From an uncultured Kineothrix sp. (lineage in GTDB: Bacteria; Bacillota; Clostridia; Lachnospirales; Lachnospiraceae), in contig CAJUSR010000009.1 of the NCBI GenBank assembly GCA_910588855.1, positions 78,509 through 142,508 of the forward strand: a stretch of DNA of 64,000 nt, read 5' to 3'. Under the pieces are notes generated by a model. That model had not been told where the DNA came from. It did no database searches and worked only from the letters and a program-made list of their open reading frames with translations. This document shows, piece by piece, positions 22,002-30,334 of this stretch (within the stretch, counting starts at the first letter, position 1; the number at the start of each line of letters is the position of its first letter). The position numbers were made by a program, and so were the translations under genes.

Positions 22002-22673
22002 TTAAATGGCAAGTTCTTCTTCCTGCATTTTTTCCAACCAGAATATGACTTCATTTAAGGAAGGTAATTCTGCCGTCTCCATTTTGCGGAATCCCTTTCC
22101 CGGTGCTTTCATATCCGGAATGCAGATTACATCTATCCCAGCAGAATATGCCGCCTGTATCCCTGCCTCACTATCCTCTAATACCAGACAGTTTTCAGGA
22201 AGCTCCCCTGCGTATTCACATGCTTTTTGAAAAATATCCGGGCAAGGTTTCCCCCTTTTCACATCTGTGCCAAAAACCATATGGTCAAAAAATGCACCAA
22301 TTCCATTTTGGCTCAAAACACCCACTGCCCGCTTCCTCGAACTGGAGGATGCCAACACGATTTTATACTGCCTTCTTTTCAAATAGGACAGAAGCTCTCT
22401 TGCCCCTCGCTTTAAAGGAACACCCTTTCTAAAATATCCCTTCTCTTTCCATGATGTAAATGCAAGCCCTTCCTCCATTGCAACCGGAAGATGGTATTCT
22501 TCAATCAACCTCTGCATATTATCTATTGCAGTTTTCCCGCTGTAACCATGAATATACGCTTCCTTTGAAATGTACTGACCGTATTTTTCTGTCAAATCGC
22601 AGTACAGTTGGTAAGAGATTATTTCACTGTCAATCAATAAACCATCCAAATCAAAAATTACCGTACTTTTCAT
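22002..22673 (-). CDS. HAD-superfamily phosphatase/phosphomutase (beta-phosphoglucomutase-like)
   Basis: 223 residues. HAD motif I is FDLDGLLIDSE (residues 7-17, nucleophile Asp first, DxD), motif II is LASSSSRKRA, motif III is the Lys in KRGKPCPDIF, and motif IV is VLEDSEAGIQAA. A helical cap (20-90) places it in the subfamily of beta-phosphoglucomutase and small phosphatases such as YniC. The substrate cannot be read from the sequence. RBS AAGGAGG seven bases before ATG. Divergent from the AraC gene, with 225 bases between. Confidence 0.88.
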   Translation of the reverse strand: MKSTVIFDLDGLLIDSEIISYQLYCDLTEKYGQYISKEAYIHGYSGKTAIDNMQRLIEEYHLPVAMEEGLAFTSWKEKGYFRKGVPLKRGARELLSYLKRRQYKIVLASSSSRKRAVGVLSQNGIGAFFDHMVFGTDVKRGKPCPDIFQKACEYAGELPENCLVLEDSEAGIQAAYSAGIDVICIPDMKAPGKGFRKMETAELPSLNEVIFWLEKMQEEELAI

Positions 22674-22898
22674 AGTATATCCTCCTTATTGGGCAAAGCT
22701 TTGGGTATCCAAGTCTTACTATATAATAAATCAGACTTACATTTTTCCCTTTGCTTTCTGTTTCCACCATTTTATCATTGAATTTGCTATTGCCGCTTTA
22801 GAAAATACGACATATAATATAGGAAAAGCGACAAGAAGAAATGTGTACTGTTTACATTCCTATACAAGCTGAAAACAGGCAAGGCAGGGAGGATGTTT

Positions 22899-23864
22899 AT
22901 GATAAGAAGCCGGAGTTCCCTTCTTATTGACGCTTATGGTGAGGAATTGCCGGAAGAAGGGCTACAGTTGTTTGATTTGATTGCGAATGACGGGGATATC
23001 CAACACTTTGCTGCAGGATATATCCCTTCCCATTGGCATAAAGAACTGGAATTGTTTATTTTATTGGAAGGATGCATACAAATCGGCATCGGTTCCCGCA
23101 ATTACCAACTATCTGCCGGTGATGGCTGCTTTATCAATACAGAGATTATCCATTCCTTTACCGCAAAGGTCTCTTCCCCATGCACTTACCGTTCTTTTGT
23201 CTTCCATCCCAATATTATAGGCGGTGCGCCGGGGAGCGTATTTGATACCGCATACGTACGCCCTCTGCTCAAAAGCGGCATTTCCTTTTTGAAATTCCAG
23301 AAGGATGAAGAAGACAAGTTTTACTTTGAACAGTTCAAATTAGCTTTTCAGGCATGCGTGGAAGAACCATATGGATATGAATTTCAAATAAGGAATGCCC
23401 TCTCCAATATATTGCTGCATGTCCAGTCAAAAACTCCGGATAATTCCGGCTGTGCCATGCCGACCATTCAGGAAATGCGGCTCAAGGAAATGCTTTCATG
23501 GATAGACAGGAATTTGGGGAATCCAATATCCGTCTCCCAAATTGCCGCTACCGTAAATATCTGTCCAAGGGAATGCCAGCGCATCTTTCAACAATACATA
23601 CATTACAGCCCTATTGAGTATATCCAGCGGAAAAGAATCTACAGGGCTGCAAGGCAATTGTCCGAAACGGATTACCCTATCACTGCCATTGCCCTAAACT
23701 GCGGTTTTTCCACTCCAAGTTACTTTTCCAAGCAATTTAAGGCATTGATGGGAAGCACGCCAAACGAATACCGCTCTATGGTGATAGAAAGCAACAAATC
23801 AAAGACCCCGCTGCAAGCAACGGGGTATCAAACTTGCAGCGCTGCAGAGCAGCGGGGTATTTGA
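22899..23864 (+). CDS. AraC-family transcriptional regulator with repeat-derived C-terminus
   Basis: 321 residues from the ATG at 22899 (GGAGG six bases before it). The cupin-like N-terminal sensor (about 35-120) contains PSHWHKELELFILLEG and the C-terminal double helix-turn-helix (about 205-300) contains MLSWIDRNLGNPISVSQIA and the signature IALNCGFSTPSYFSKQFKALMGSTPNEYR. AraC proteins normally end soon after this motif. Here the last ~20 residues (KTPLQATGYQTCSAAEQRGI) and the stop codon are encoded by a REP-like hairpin element (23799-23893). The regulated genes may be the HAD gene upstream or the NUDIX gene downstream; the ligand is unknown. Confidence 0.88.
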   Translation: MIRSRSSLLIDAYGEELPEEGLQLFDLIANDGDIQHFAAGYIPSHWHKELELFILLEGCIQIGIGSRNYQLSAGDGCFINTEIIHSFTAKVSSPCTYRSFVFHPNIIGGAPGSVFDTAYVRPLLKSGISFLKFQKDEEDKFYFEQFKLAFQACVEEPYGYEFQIRNALSNILLHVQSKTPDNSGCAMPTIQEMRLKEMLSWIDRNLGNPISVSQIAATVNICPRECQRIFQQYIHYSPIEYIQRKRIYRAARQLSETDYPITAIALNCGFSTPSYFSKQFKALMGSTPNEYRSMVIESNKSKTPLQATGYQTCSAAEQRGI

Positions 23865-23893
23865 CCCTCGCGGCAGTCTTGCTCGCGGGAATA
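23799..23893. repeat. REP-like multi-hairpin element at the 3' end of the AraC gene
   Basis: TCAAAGACCCCGCTGC (23799-23814) pairs with GCAGCGGGGTATTTGA (23849-23864), 15/16, enclosing smaller GC-rich stems (ACGGGGT, TTGCAGCGCTGCA). A second hairpin follows, CCCTCGCG/CGCGGG (23865-23889). The AraC stop TGA is the last three bases of the large stem. I believe similar GC-rich elements are common in Lachnospiraceae genomes, but that is from memory. Confidence 0.7.
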
Positions 23894-23975
23894 AATTCAT
23901 ACACTCATTAATTACCATGCCCCGATTTTATCAGGGTATTGCACATGATGCAATCTATAGAAAGAAGGACGGTTT

Positions 23976-24992
23976 ATGACATTGACAACACTTTGCTACA
24001 TAGAAAAAGACGATTCCTACCTAATGCTGCACCGCATTAAGAAAGAAAAAGATATCAACAAAGATAAATGGATTGGCATCGGCGGCCATTTTGAATCCGG
24101 GGAAAGCCCGGAAGAATGTCTGCTGCGCGAAACATTGGAAGAAACAGGGCTTACCTTGACTTCTTACCGTTTCCGCGGCATCGTAACCTTTCTATGCGAT
24201 GACATTACCGATTACTATATGTGCCTGTACACCGCCGATGGCTTTACCGGAACACTAAAAGACTGCAGCGAAGGCACTTTGGAATGGGTGCAAAAAGACG
24301 AGCTGACCAAATTAAATCTCTGGGAAGGCGACCTTATTTTTTTCCGGCTCCTAAAAGAAAACGCCCCGTTTTTTTCGTTAAAATTATGCTACCGGAATAA
24401 TGTCCTGACGCAAGCTGCCCTTAATGGAAAACAACTGGAATTATTCGATATCATAGATGAGACAGGCCGCCCTACCGGACAGGTGCGGGAACGTTCCCTC
24501 GTACACCTATACGGAGACAGGCATAGAACTTCCCATATTTGGATTGTACGCCCCAGCAAAATAAAAAAGGAAGGCTTTGATGTTTTACTGCAAAAACGGG
24601 CCAATGGCAAAGAAAGCTTCCCCGGCTGCTACGATATTTCCTCCGCCGGCCATGTTCCCGCCGGCTGCGGCTTCCTCTCTTCCGCTTTGCGGGAATTAGA
24701 AGAAGAACTGGGGATTACCGTGACGAAAGACAAGTTGCAGTTCATCGCTTTCCACGATGCTACCATACAAACCCATTTTTATGGCAAGCCCTTTCACAAC
24801 CACGAATATAGCGCCATCTACCTGCTAAATCAGGACATCCCTATTTCCTCCATGACTCTACAGGAAGAGGAAATCGAATCTGTCCTCTGGATGGATTATG
24901 ATGACTGCCTGGAAGCCATAAAAGAAAACCGGATAGAGCATTGCATTTTTTTGGAGGAGTTTGAAATGTTGAAAAAGGCTTATAAGATATAG
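23976..24992 (+). CDS. Tandem double-NUDIX hydrolase
   Basis: 338 residues with two NUDIX domains. The first (1-130) has a complete box at 37-59 (GGHFESGESPEE then RETLEETG) and resembles 8-oxo-dGTP or general MutT-type pyrophosphatases. The second (155-338) starts LFDIIDETGRPTGQVRERSLVHLYGDRHRTSHIWI like the IPP isomerase/YfcD group; its box at 225-247 is GHVPAGCGFLSSALRELEEE, where the first conserved Glu (position 231) is Cys. The metal-binding REUxEE residues remain. The substrates are unknown. It starts about 110 bases after the AraC gene on the same strand. Confidence 0.85.
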   Translation: MTLTTLCYIEKDDSYLMLHRIKKEKDINKDKWIGIGGHFESGESPEECLLRETLEETGLTLTSYRFRGIVTFLCDDITDYYMCLYTADGFTGTLKDCSEGTLEWVQKDELTKLNLWEGDLIFFRLLKENAPFFSLKLCYRNNVLTQAALNGKQLELFDIIDETGRPTGQVRERSLVHLYGDRHRTSHIWIVRPSKIKKEGFDVLLQKRANGKESFPGCYDISSAGHVPAGCGFLSSALRELEEELGITVTKDKLQFIAFHDATIQTHFYGKPFHNHEYSAIYLLNQDIPISSMTLQEEEIESVLWMDYDDCLEAIKENRIEHCIFLEEFEMLKKAYKI

Positions 24993-25080
24993 AATTACCT
25001 GATAAACCAAATTGTAAAGACCACAATGAGTATTCCAATCTGAATTAAGTATGAAATCAGATAAGGGCAATACCTCCCGT

Positions 25081-26769
25081 TTACAACAACCTTATCTTCT
25101 TAGCAATCTTCACTATCTTCCTCCCTTTCGGCAAGCCTTTCAAATCCGCTTCTTTTACTGCCTTCAGCTTTATAACCAAGATAAAATAGAACAAAGCTCC
25201 TATCAGGGCTGCTGTGGAGAAAGCGATTAGGTTGATAAAATATGCGGATTCCATAAAGAGGTGTAAAAGGTAATCCATCCCTTCATATATCCCATAAGCC
25301 GCTGCCCCCATCAGAATAGCGGAAAAAAGCGGCCTTGCAAATGTCTTATCTATCTCCTGCCGATATCCCAGATATTTCCTCATAAAGATATTGTTTAAGA
25401 AGCACATCAAAAGGGAATAAATCACTGTGGATGCCATTACGCCATATATGCCCCAATCCGTATAATATAGGATGGACACCAGCGCCGCAGTCTGCACAAC
25501 GATAGCTATTACCGCATTGATAACAGGCGTATTCACTTTTCCGATTCCCTGAAGGACCGCATTAGTCAGTGTAGACAAGCCATAGAATACTACAGTTGCC
25601 GCTACTCCCATCAACAACTGGGATGCCAGTTCCAAAGAATCCATCTGCGGGAAAAGCACCATCATTACCGGGCGGGCTAATACGCCAATGCCTACCGCCG
25701 CAGGTATAGAAATCAGCATCGTTACTTTGATAGAATATGCCACTTTCTTCTTTGTCTGTTTCACGGAACCTTGTGCATAGGTGGATGCAATCGTCGGCAC
25801 AATGGCCGAAGACATGGCGGAAGCAAGGGCAATCGGGATATTGGAAATGGTCACCGCCTTTGTTGAAAATATCCCCAGCTGGGTCGTTGCCGCTATCTCT
25901 CCCATTTCTTTAAACTTCACCATCATTTTCAGGTAAATTGTCTGGTTTAACGATGTGGTCAAATTGTAGATACATGTACTGAGGATAAACGGTGTCACCA
26001 CCGCCATCATCAATTTAAAAATATCGGAATATGATTCTGTAGTTGCTGTCTTGTCATATTCAATCCTGCGTTTTATCATCTTTCTGTTCATCATGTATAT
26101 GACTGCCATAAAAAGCAGGGCGACTACCACACCTGAGCCTGTTCCAAGGGCACTGCCGATAGCGCCGTACATTGCCTGCGTACTGGCATCCCCCTCCTCC
26201 AAAACCGCTACCTGGATCAATCCGTAAGCCGCCCCCAAGCTGACCGACGCATTCAATATCTGCTCCAATATCTGGGATACCGAAGTCTGCATCATCGTCC
26301 GGTGCGCCTGGAAATACCCCCGCAATACGCCTAAAAGCCCATAGAAAAAAATAGTCGGCGCAAACACCCTGAGAACCGGCACGGAATTGCCCATAACAAA
26401 AGAAGGTGCCCATAAAAACAAGATAAGACTTGCCGCTCCTCCGACTACCATCACATAAACCAACGCACATTTAAAAATGCGCTGGGCATTACGGTATTCT
26501 TTCAGCGCAAGTCTTTGAGCAAGCACCTTTGCAATTGCTGACGGAATGCTGTACGAGGACACCAGAAGGACAATGGTATAAATATTATAAGCCGTACTGT
26601 AATACCCATTTCCTTCATCCCCGATAATACCGGTAAGAGGTCCCCTATACAGCAGCCCTATCATACGGCATATGATAGAAGCTGCTGCAAGGATGCCTGC
26701 CTGCATAATAAATCCGTCTTTTTTATTATTTCTGCCCTGACTTTGAGACGCCCTCTTCTTATCAGACAT
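25081..26769 (-). CDS. SpoVB/MurJ-like polysaccharide flippase (MOP superfamily)
   Basis: About 562 residues, at least 13 membrane segments. The start of the transport domain, MQAGILAAASIICRMIGLLYRGPLTGIIGDEGNGYYSTAYNIYTIVLL, is the typical opening of stage V sporulation protein B-like flippases, which move lipid-linked precursors across the membrane. A basic cytoplasmic tail ends the protein. The start at 26769 (MSDKKRASQ) is preferred to a longer frame from 26802 that would lie inside glgA. It overlaps or abuts glgA (stop at 26787), so the two are probably co-transcribed. Whether it serves spore cortex or another polymer cannot be decided. Confidence 0.87.
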   Translation of the reverse strand: MSDKKRASQSQGRNNKKDGFIMQAGILAAASIICRMIGLLYRGPLTGIIGDEGNGYYSTAYNIYTIVLLVSSYSIPSAIAKVLAQRLALKEYRNAQRIFKCALVYVMVVGGAASLILFLWAPSFVMGNSVPVLRVFAPTIFFYGLLGVLRGYFQAHRTMMQTSVSQILEQILNASVSLGAAYGLIQVAVLEEGDASTQAMYGAIGSALGTGSGVVVALLFMAVIYMMNRKMIKRRIEYDKTATTESYSDIFKLMMAVVTPFILSTCIYNLTTSLNQTIYLKMMVKFKEMGEIAATTQLGIFSTKAVTISNIPIALASAMSSAIVPTIASTYAQGSVKQTKKKVAYSIKVTMLISIPAAVGIGVLARPVMMVLFPQMDSLELASQLLMGVAATVVFYGLSTLTNAVLQGIGKVNTPVINAVIAIVVQTAALVSILYYTDWGIYGVMASTVIYSLLMCFLNNIFMRKYLGYRQEIDKTFARPLFSAILMGAAAYGIYEGMDYLLHLFMESAYFINLIAFSTAALIGALFYFILVIKLKAVKEADLKGLPKGRKIVKIAKKIRLL

Positions 26770-26786
26770 AATAATATCCGTCCTTT

Positions 26787-28232
26787 TTATCCTATCAGCC
26801 AATCATACATTTCCTGATATTTTTTCGCGGATACCTGCCAAGAAAAGTCAACTGCCATCCCTCTGTCCACAATTTTGTTCCATTCCCGCTTTTTATCATA
26901 ATAGATACGCTCCGCATACCGGATTGTCTCTAACATTTCATGCGCATTATAATTTGTAAAGCTAAATCCCGTTCCAACGCTTTCGTATTCGTTATAAGGC
27001 TGCACCGTATCCTTTAATCCGCCTGTCTCCCTTACAATCGGCACTGTGCCGTACCGTAACGCCATCAACTGGCTCAGTCCGCAAGGCTCGAACAAGGAAG
27101 GCATAAGGAAGGCATCGCTTGCCGCATAAATCTTGTGGGATAACGCTTCCGAATAAAAGATGTTCGCGGAAACTTTGTTATTGTATTTCCAGTCAAAATG
27201 TCGGAACATATTCTCATAACGTTCCTCTCCTGTACCAAGTACAACAATCTGTACCGCATCCTGGCACAACTCATCCATCATATAATCAATCAGGTCAAAA
27301 CCTTTCTGGTCTGTCAATCTGGAAACAATACCGATTAACATCTTCTTGTCATCCTGTTCCAGCCCAAGCTCTGCCTGCAATGCACGTTTATTTTTTATCT
27401 TCTCTTTCCGGAAGTTTACGGCATTATAGTTGTGGTCAATATATTTATCGGTTTCCGGGTTGAAATCATCATAGTCAATCCCATTGACAATCCCTCTTAA
27501 ATCGCCGCTTCTCGCCTGCAGCAACCCATTTAACCCTTCTCCATAAAATGTCGTCTTAATTTCTTCCGCATAAGTATCACTTACCGTTGTAATCGCGTCC
27601 GCATATACAAGACCGCCTTTTAGCAAATTGGCATCCTTATATGCTTCCAGTTTATCAGGGGTAAAGAAATAATCCGGCAGCCCGGTAATGGATTTTACCG
27701 TCTTCACATCCCATTTCCCCTGGAACTTCAGATTATGGATGGTCATAACGGTCTTGATTCCGCGGAAAAATTCGTTCCCCTGGAAACGCTCTCTCAAGTA
27801 TACCGGGATAAGACCCGTCTGCCAGTCATGGCAATGGATGACGTCCGGCCTGAAATCAATCAACGGCAATGTCGATAATGCCGCTTTGGAGAAAAACGAA
27901 TATTTCGTAATTTCATCCAAAACATTATCGCTGTAGGGTTTAAACCCGTTAAACATAGATTCATTGTCAATAAAGTAGTATTTTACCCCTTCTATTTCCG
28001 CTTCCAGTATGCCTACATATTCATTTTTCCAGTTGAAATCCATATAAAAATGAGTCTTATAGGTCATTAAATCTTTCATTTCCTGCTTCATGCACGTATA
28101 CTTAGGAATCATGACCCTCACGTCAAAATACTCCTTGTCAATGCATTTAGGCAGGGAACCTACTACATCCGCCAAACCACCCGTCTTAATAAACGGTACA
28201 CCTTCCGACGCAACAAATAATATTTTTTTCAT
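26787..28232 (-). CDS. glgA: Glycogen (starch) synthase, ADP-glucose type
   Basis: 481 residues from MKKILFVASEGVPFIKTGGLADVVGSLPK, which contains the KTGGL ADP-glucose-binding motif of GT5 enzymes. Other landmarks are HCHDWQTGLIP, VSDTYAEEI, NGIDYDDFNPETD, VSRLTDQKGFDLI and the retaining-GT motif PSLFEPCGLSQLMALRYGT. It extends alpha-1,4-glucan. The start at 28232 has GGAGG seven bases upstream; a longer frame from 28271 begins in the promoter region. No other glg gene is nearby. A catabolite-responsive element overlaps its promoter. Confidence 0.96.
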   Translation of the reverse strand: MKKILFVASEGVPFIKTGGLADVVGSLPKCIDKEYFDVRVMIPKYTCMKQEMKDLMTYKTHFYMDFNWKNEYVGILEAEIEGVKYYFIDNESMFNGFKPYSDNVLDEITKYSFFSKAALSTLPLIDFRPDVIHCHDWQTGLIPVYLRERFQGNEFFRGIKTVMTIHNLKFQGKWDVKTVKSITGLPDYFFTPDKLEAYKDANLLKGGLVYADAITTVSDTYAEEIKTTFYGEGLNGLLQARSGDLRGIVNGIDYDDFNPETDKYIDHNYNAVNFRKEKIKNKRALQAELGLEQDDKKMLIGIVSRLTDQKGFDLIDYMMDELCQDAVQIVVLGTGEERYENMFRHFDWKYNNKVSANIFYSEALSHKIYAASDAFLMPSLFEPCGLSQLMALRYGTVPIVRETGGLKDTVQPYNEYESVGTGFSFTNYNAHEMLETIRYAERIYYDKKREWNKIVDRGMAVDFSWQVSAKKYQEMYDWLIG

Positions 28233-28259
28233 AGCCATACCTCCAATATAATTAGAAAT

Positions 28260-28287
28260 ATTATACATCATATTGAAAGCGTTTAAA
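28260..28287 (-). promoter_or_regulatory. glgA promoter with overlapping cre-like (CcpA) site
   Basis: The minus strand has TATAAT at 28260-28265 with a weak -35 (TTTAAA at 28282-28287, 16-base spacer). Over the -35 lies TGAAAGCGTTTAAA (28274-28287, plus-strand reading), a close match to the CcpA cre consensus TGWAANCGNTNWCA. A cre in this position usually means repression by CcpA when glucose is plentiful. Confidence 0.55.
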
Positions 28288-28296
28288 AGATTTAAT

Positions 28297-28818
28297 TTAA
28301 TTTTTGTATTGTAATCTTATCTTATCGGCAATCAGTGCAATAAACTCTGAGTTCGTTGGCTTCCCTTTCCCAGTATTTATCGTATATCCGAAAAGCGCAT
28401 CCAAAGTTTCCATCCTCCCCCTGCTCCAAGCCACTTCAATGGCGTGGCGGATAGCGCGCTCCACGCGGCTTGGAGTCGTTTGATACTTTTTCGCGATGGA
28501 AGGGTAAAGAACTTTTGTAATGGAGCTGAGCATCTCATTGTCCTCTACGGACATCATAATCGCTTCCCGCAAATACTGGTAACCCTTGATATGCGCCGGA
28601 ACCCCGATTTCATGGATCATCTCTGTTACATCCTTTTCCAAATCCCGTACAGTTCCTGCACCTTTTGCCGTTGTGTCCTGCCCTGCTACGGATGTGCCTT
28701 TATTACCGGACGGAACGGTAATCATAATCTGAAATTCTTTATCCATATTCATCAGGTCACCGAGTATTTTATAGACTCTCTCATTATCCTTTGTTGACGT
28801 TAGATTAAGCTGCTCCAT
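28297..28818 (-). CDS. spo0A: Spo0A lacking most of its receiver domain
   Basis: 173 residues, against about 260-270 for normal Spo0A. Residues 62-173 are an intact Spo0A DNA-binding domain: VTEMIHEIGVPAHIKGYQYL, SSITKVLYPSIAKKYQTTPS, VERAIRHAIEVAWSRGR and LFGYTINTGKGKPTNSEF. Residues 1-40 (MEQLNLTSTKDNERVYKILGD...) resemble the first strand and helix of the receiver, but the usual acidic pair is KD, and the segment that should carry the phospho-accepting Asp, the Thr/Ser switch and the Lys is missing. The frame is open and has an ideal GGAGG six bases before ATG (28818). It sits directly after spoIVB, the normal spo0A position. If expressed, it may be independent of phosphorylation. Confidence 0.88.
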   Translation of the reverse strand: MEQLNLTSTKDNERVYKILGDLMNMDKEFQIMITVPSGNKGTSVAGQDTTAKGAGTVRDLEKDVTEMIHEIGVPAHIKGYQYLREAIMMSVEDNEMLSSITKVLYPSIAKKYQTTPSRVERAIRHAIEVAWSRGRMETLDALFGYTINTGKGKPTNSEFIALIADKIRLQYKN

Positions 28819-28899
28819 ATCAAACCTCCGACTTTTTTCAATGCTTATATCTGAAAATCCAAGGCAAATGCTAGAAACTTCCAAATACTGCTATAGTCT

Positions 28900-28929
28900 A
28901 TTATAATGGAACATTATTTGATGATTCAA
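28900..28929 (-). promoter_or_regulatory. Sigma-A promoter of the spo0A gene
   Basis: Minus strand TTGAAT (28924-28929), 18-base spacer, TATAAT (28900-28905); transcription start near 28893, about 75 bases before the ATG. I see no clear 0A box (TTTGTCRAA) next to it. Confidence 0.6.
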
Positions 28930-28975
28930 CCTTAATCCATCGCACGATTTTACGTATCATCCCTTGGCAATCCCC

Positions 28976-30277
28976 CTAATGCGACAGCATATTTTCGATA
29001 AAAATCCCGTAACCCTTTGTAGAATCCTGAACCAGCACATGAGTCACCGCGCCCACAATCTTCCCGTCCTGAATAATCGGTGAACCGCTCATCCCCTGAA
29101 CAATCCCTCCGGTTAAGGACAGCAGTTCTTCATCCGTTATCCGCAGCACAATCCCACGGTTAACATTGTCATTATCCAGATGGATTTCCATAACTTCAAT
29201 ATCGTAATAGCGAGGTTCCCCGTCAATGCTACAAATAATCTGCGCAGGGCCCCTCACAATTTCCTGTTTTAACCCAATCGGCAGGGCTTCGCTGCTTACC
29301 GCTTCAAAAATCTGGTTATTGCATGTACCGAATATCCCTTCCGCCGTATTTTCCTTTATTTCGCCGATAATATTCTCTTCATCATATTCAATATATCCTG
29401 TCAGTTCCCCCGGCGCCCCATTGCTCCCCCTGGTAATCCCGATAATTTCCGTATGGTAAAGGGTTCCTTTCTGCAGTTCCATCAACGTGCTGGTATCCAC
29501 ATCGTTAATGCCATGCCCCAAGGCGCCAAAATCCGCACTTTCATTAATATAGGTCATAGTACCCACACCTTGGGCATTATCCCTAATCCACACGCCGATT
29601 TTGTAATCACCGGACTGGCTTACCTCCGGCTTGACGCTCAAGGTAAGGTCTTCTTCCCCCCGCTTTACCTTCATGACCAGTTCCTGTCCTTCGCTGTGTT
29701 CCACCTTCTCCATAAAGTCGCTTTTTCCCGTCACTTCTTCATCATTGACTTGCGTAATATAATCGCCGGACTTAAGCACATATTGGGAAGGGGATATGGT
29801 CTGGCCTTCTTCCCCGACAAAATCCCCTACTCCAATGACCAATACCCCATGCGTCTTCACATAAATGCCGATGGGGATACCCGCCGGGGTAAGCGTCCTG
29901 TTTTGTATCACCTGGACATCTACCGTTTTTAACGGTATAATGCCAAATAATTTTAAATCAAGGACATACTTTTCAATCGCATTTGCTTTAATCGTTACCG
30001 GTTTTGCCAAATCTATATGGATGCTGTCCTTTGGTATGTTCGATTTCGTAAACCCACTTACTTCAACGGCTTCCTTATATATCTGCCCTGATGCAGGCAC
30101 CTGAAAATCCAAAGTCTGATCCACGCCGGCTTTTATTTTTATATTGGAAGGCACCTTTCTCCATAAGGAAAAATAGCAGCTAAATACCAGCGCAGCAAGG
30201 CTTCCCGCCAACGCAAAGTACAAGCACGTCCTATATTTTTCAATTTTGCTTTTCTTTTTATGGCTTTTCCTTTTCAA
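28976..30277 (-). CDS. spoIVB: SpoIVB serine peptidase
   Basis: About 433 residues. A TTG start at 30277 is favoured (AAAGGA nine bases upstream); a GTG at 30295 is the alternative. One N-terminal membrane segment (YFALAGSLAALVFSCYFSLW) anchors it, then a PDZ domain (VGEEGQTISPSQYVLKSGDYITQVND...) and the S55 peptidase domain with GALGHGINDVDTS (His) and GGIVQGMSGSPIIQDGKIVGAVTHV (Ser in SGSP). In spore formers SpoIVB is secreted by the forespore into the intermembrane space and triggers SigK activation by cleaving SpoIVFA. It follows recN and precedes spo0A as in Bacillus. Confidence 0.95.
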   Translation of the reverse strand: MKRKSHKKKSKIEKYRTCLYFALAGSLAALVFSCYFSLWRKVPSNIKIKAGVDQTLDFQVPASGQIYKEAVEVSGFTKSNIPKDSIHIDLAKPVTIKANAIEKYVLDLKLFGIIPLKTVDVQVIQNRTLTPAGIPIGIYVKTHGVLVIGVGDFVGEEGQTISPSQYVLKSGDYITQVNDEEVTGKSDFMEKVEHSEGQELVMKVKRGEEDLTLSVKPEVSQSGDYKIGVWIRDNAQGVGTMTYINESADFGALGHGINDVDTSTLMELQKGTLYHTEIIGITRGSNGAPGELTGYIEYDEENIIGEIKENTAEGIFGTCNNQIFEAVSSEALPIGLKQEIVRGPAQIICSIDGEPRYYDIEVMEIHLDNDNVNRGIVLRITDEELLSLTGGIVQGMSGSPIIQDGKIVGAVTHVLVQDSTKGYGIFIENMLSH

Positions 30278-30334
30278 GTTTTCACATCCTTTCACAAATC
30301 GTCTTTAGTATGTGAAAAACTTAAGGATTTTACT

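Noticed and set aside
28819..28975. Missing Spo0A receiver lying upstream in another frame
   Set aside because: Only 157 bases separate the gene from spoIVB; they contain the promoter and no receiver-like coding sequence.
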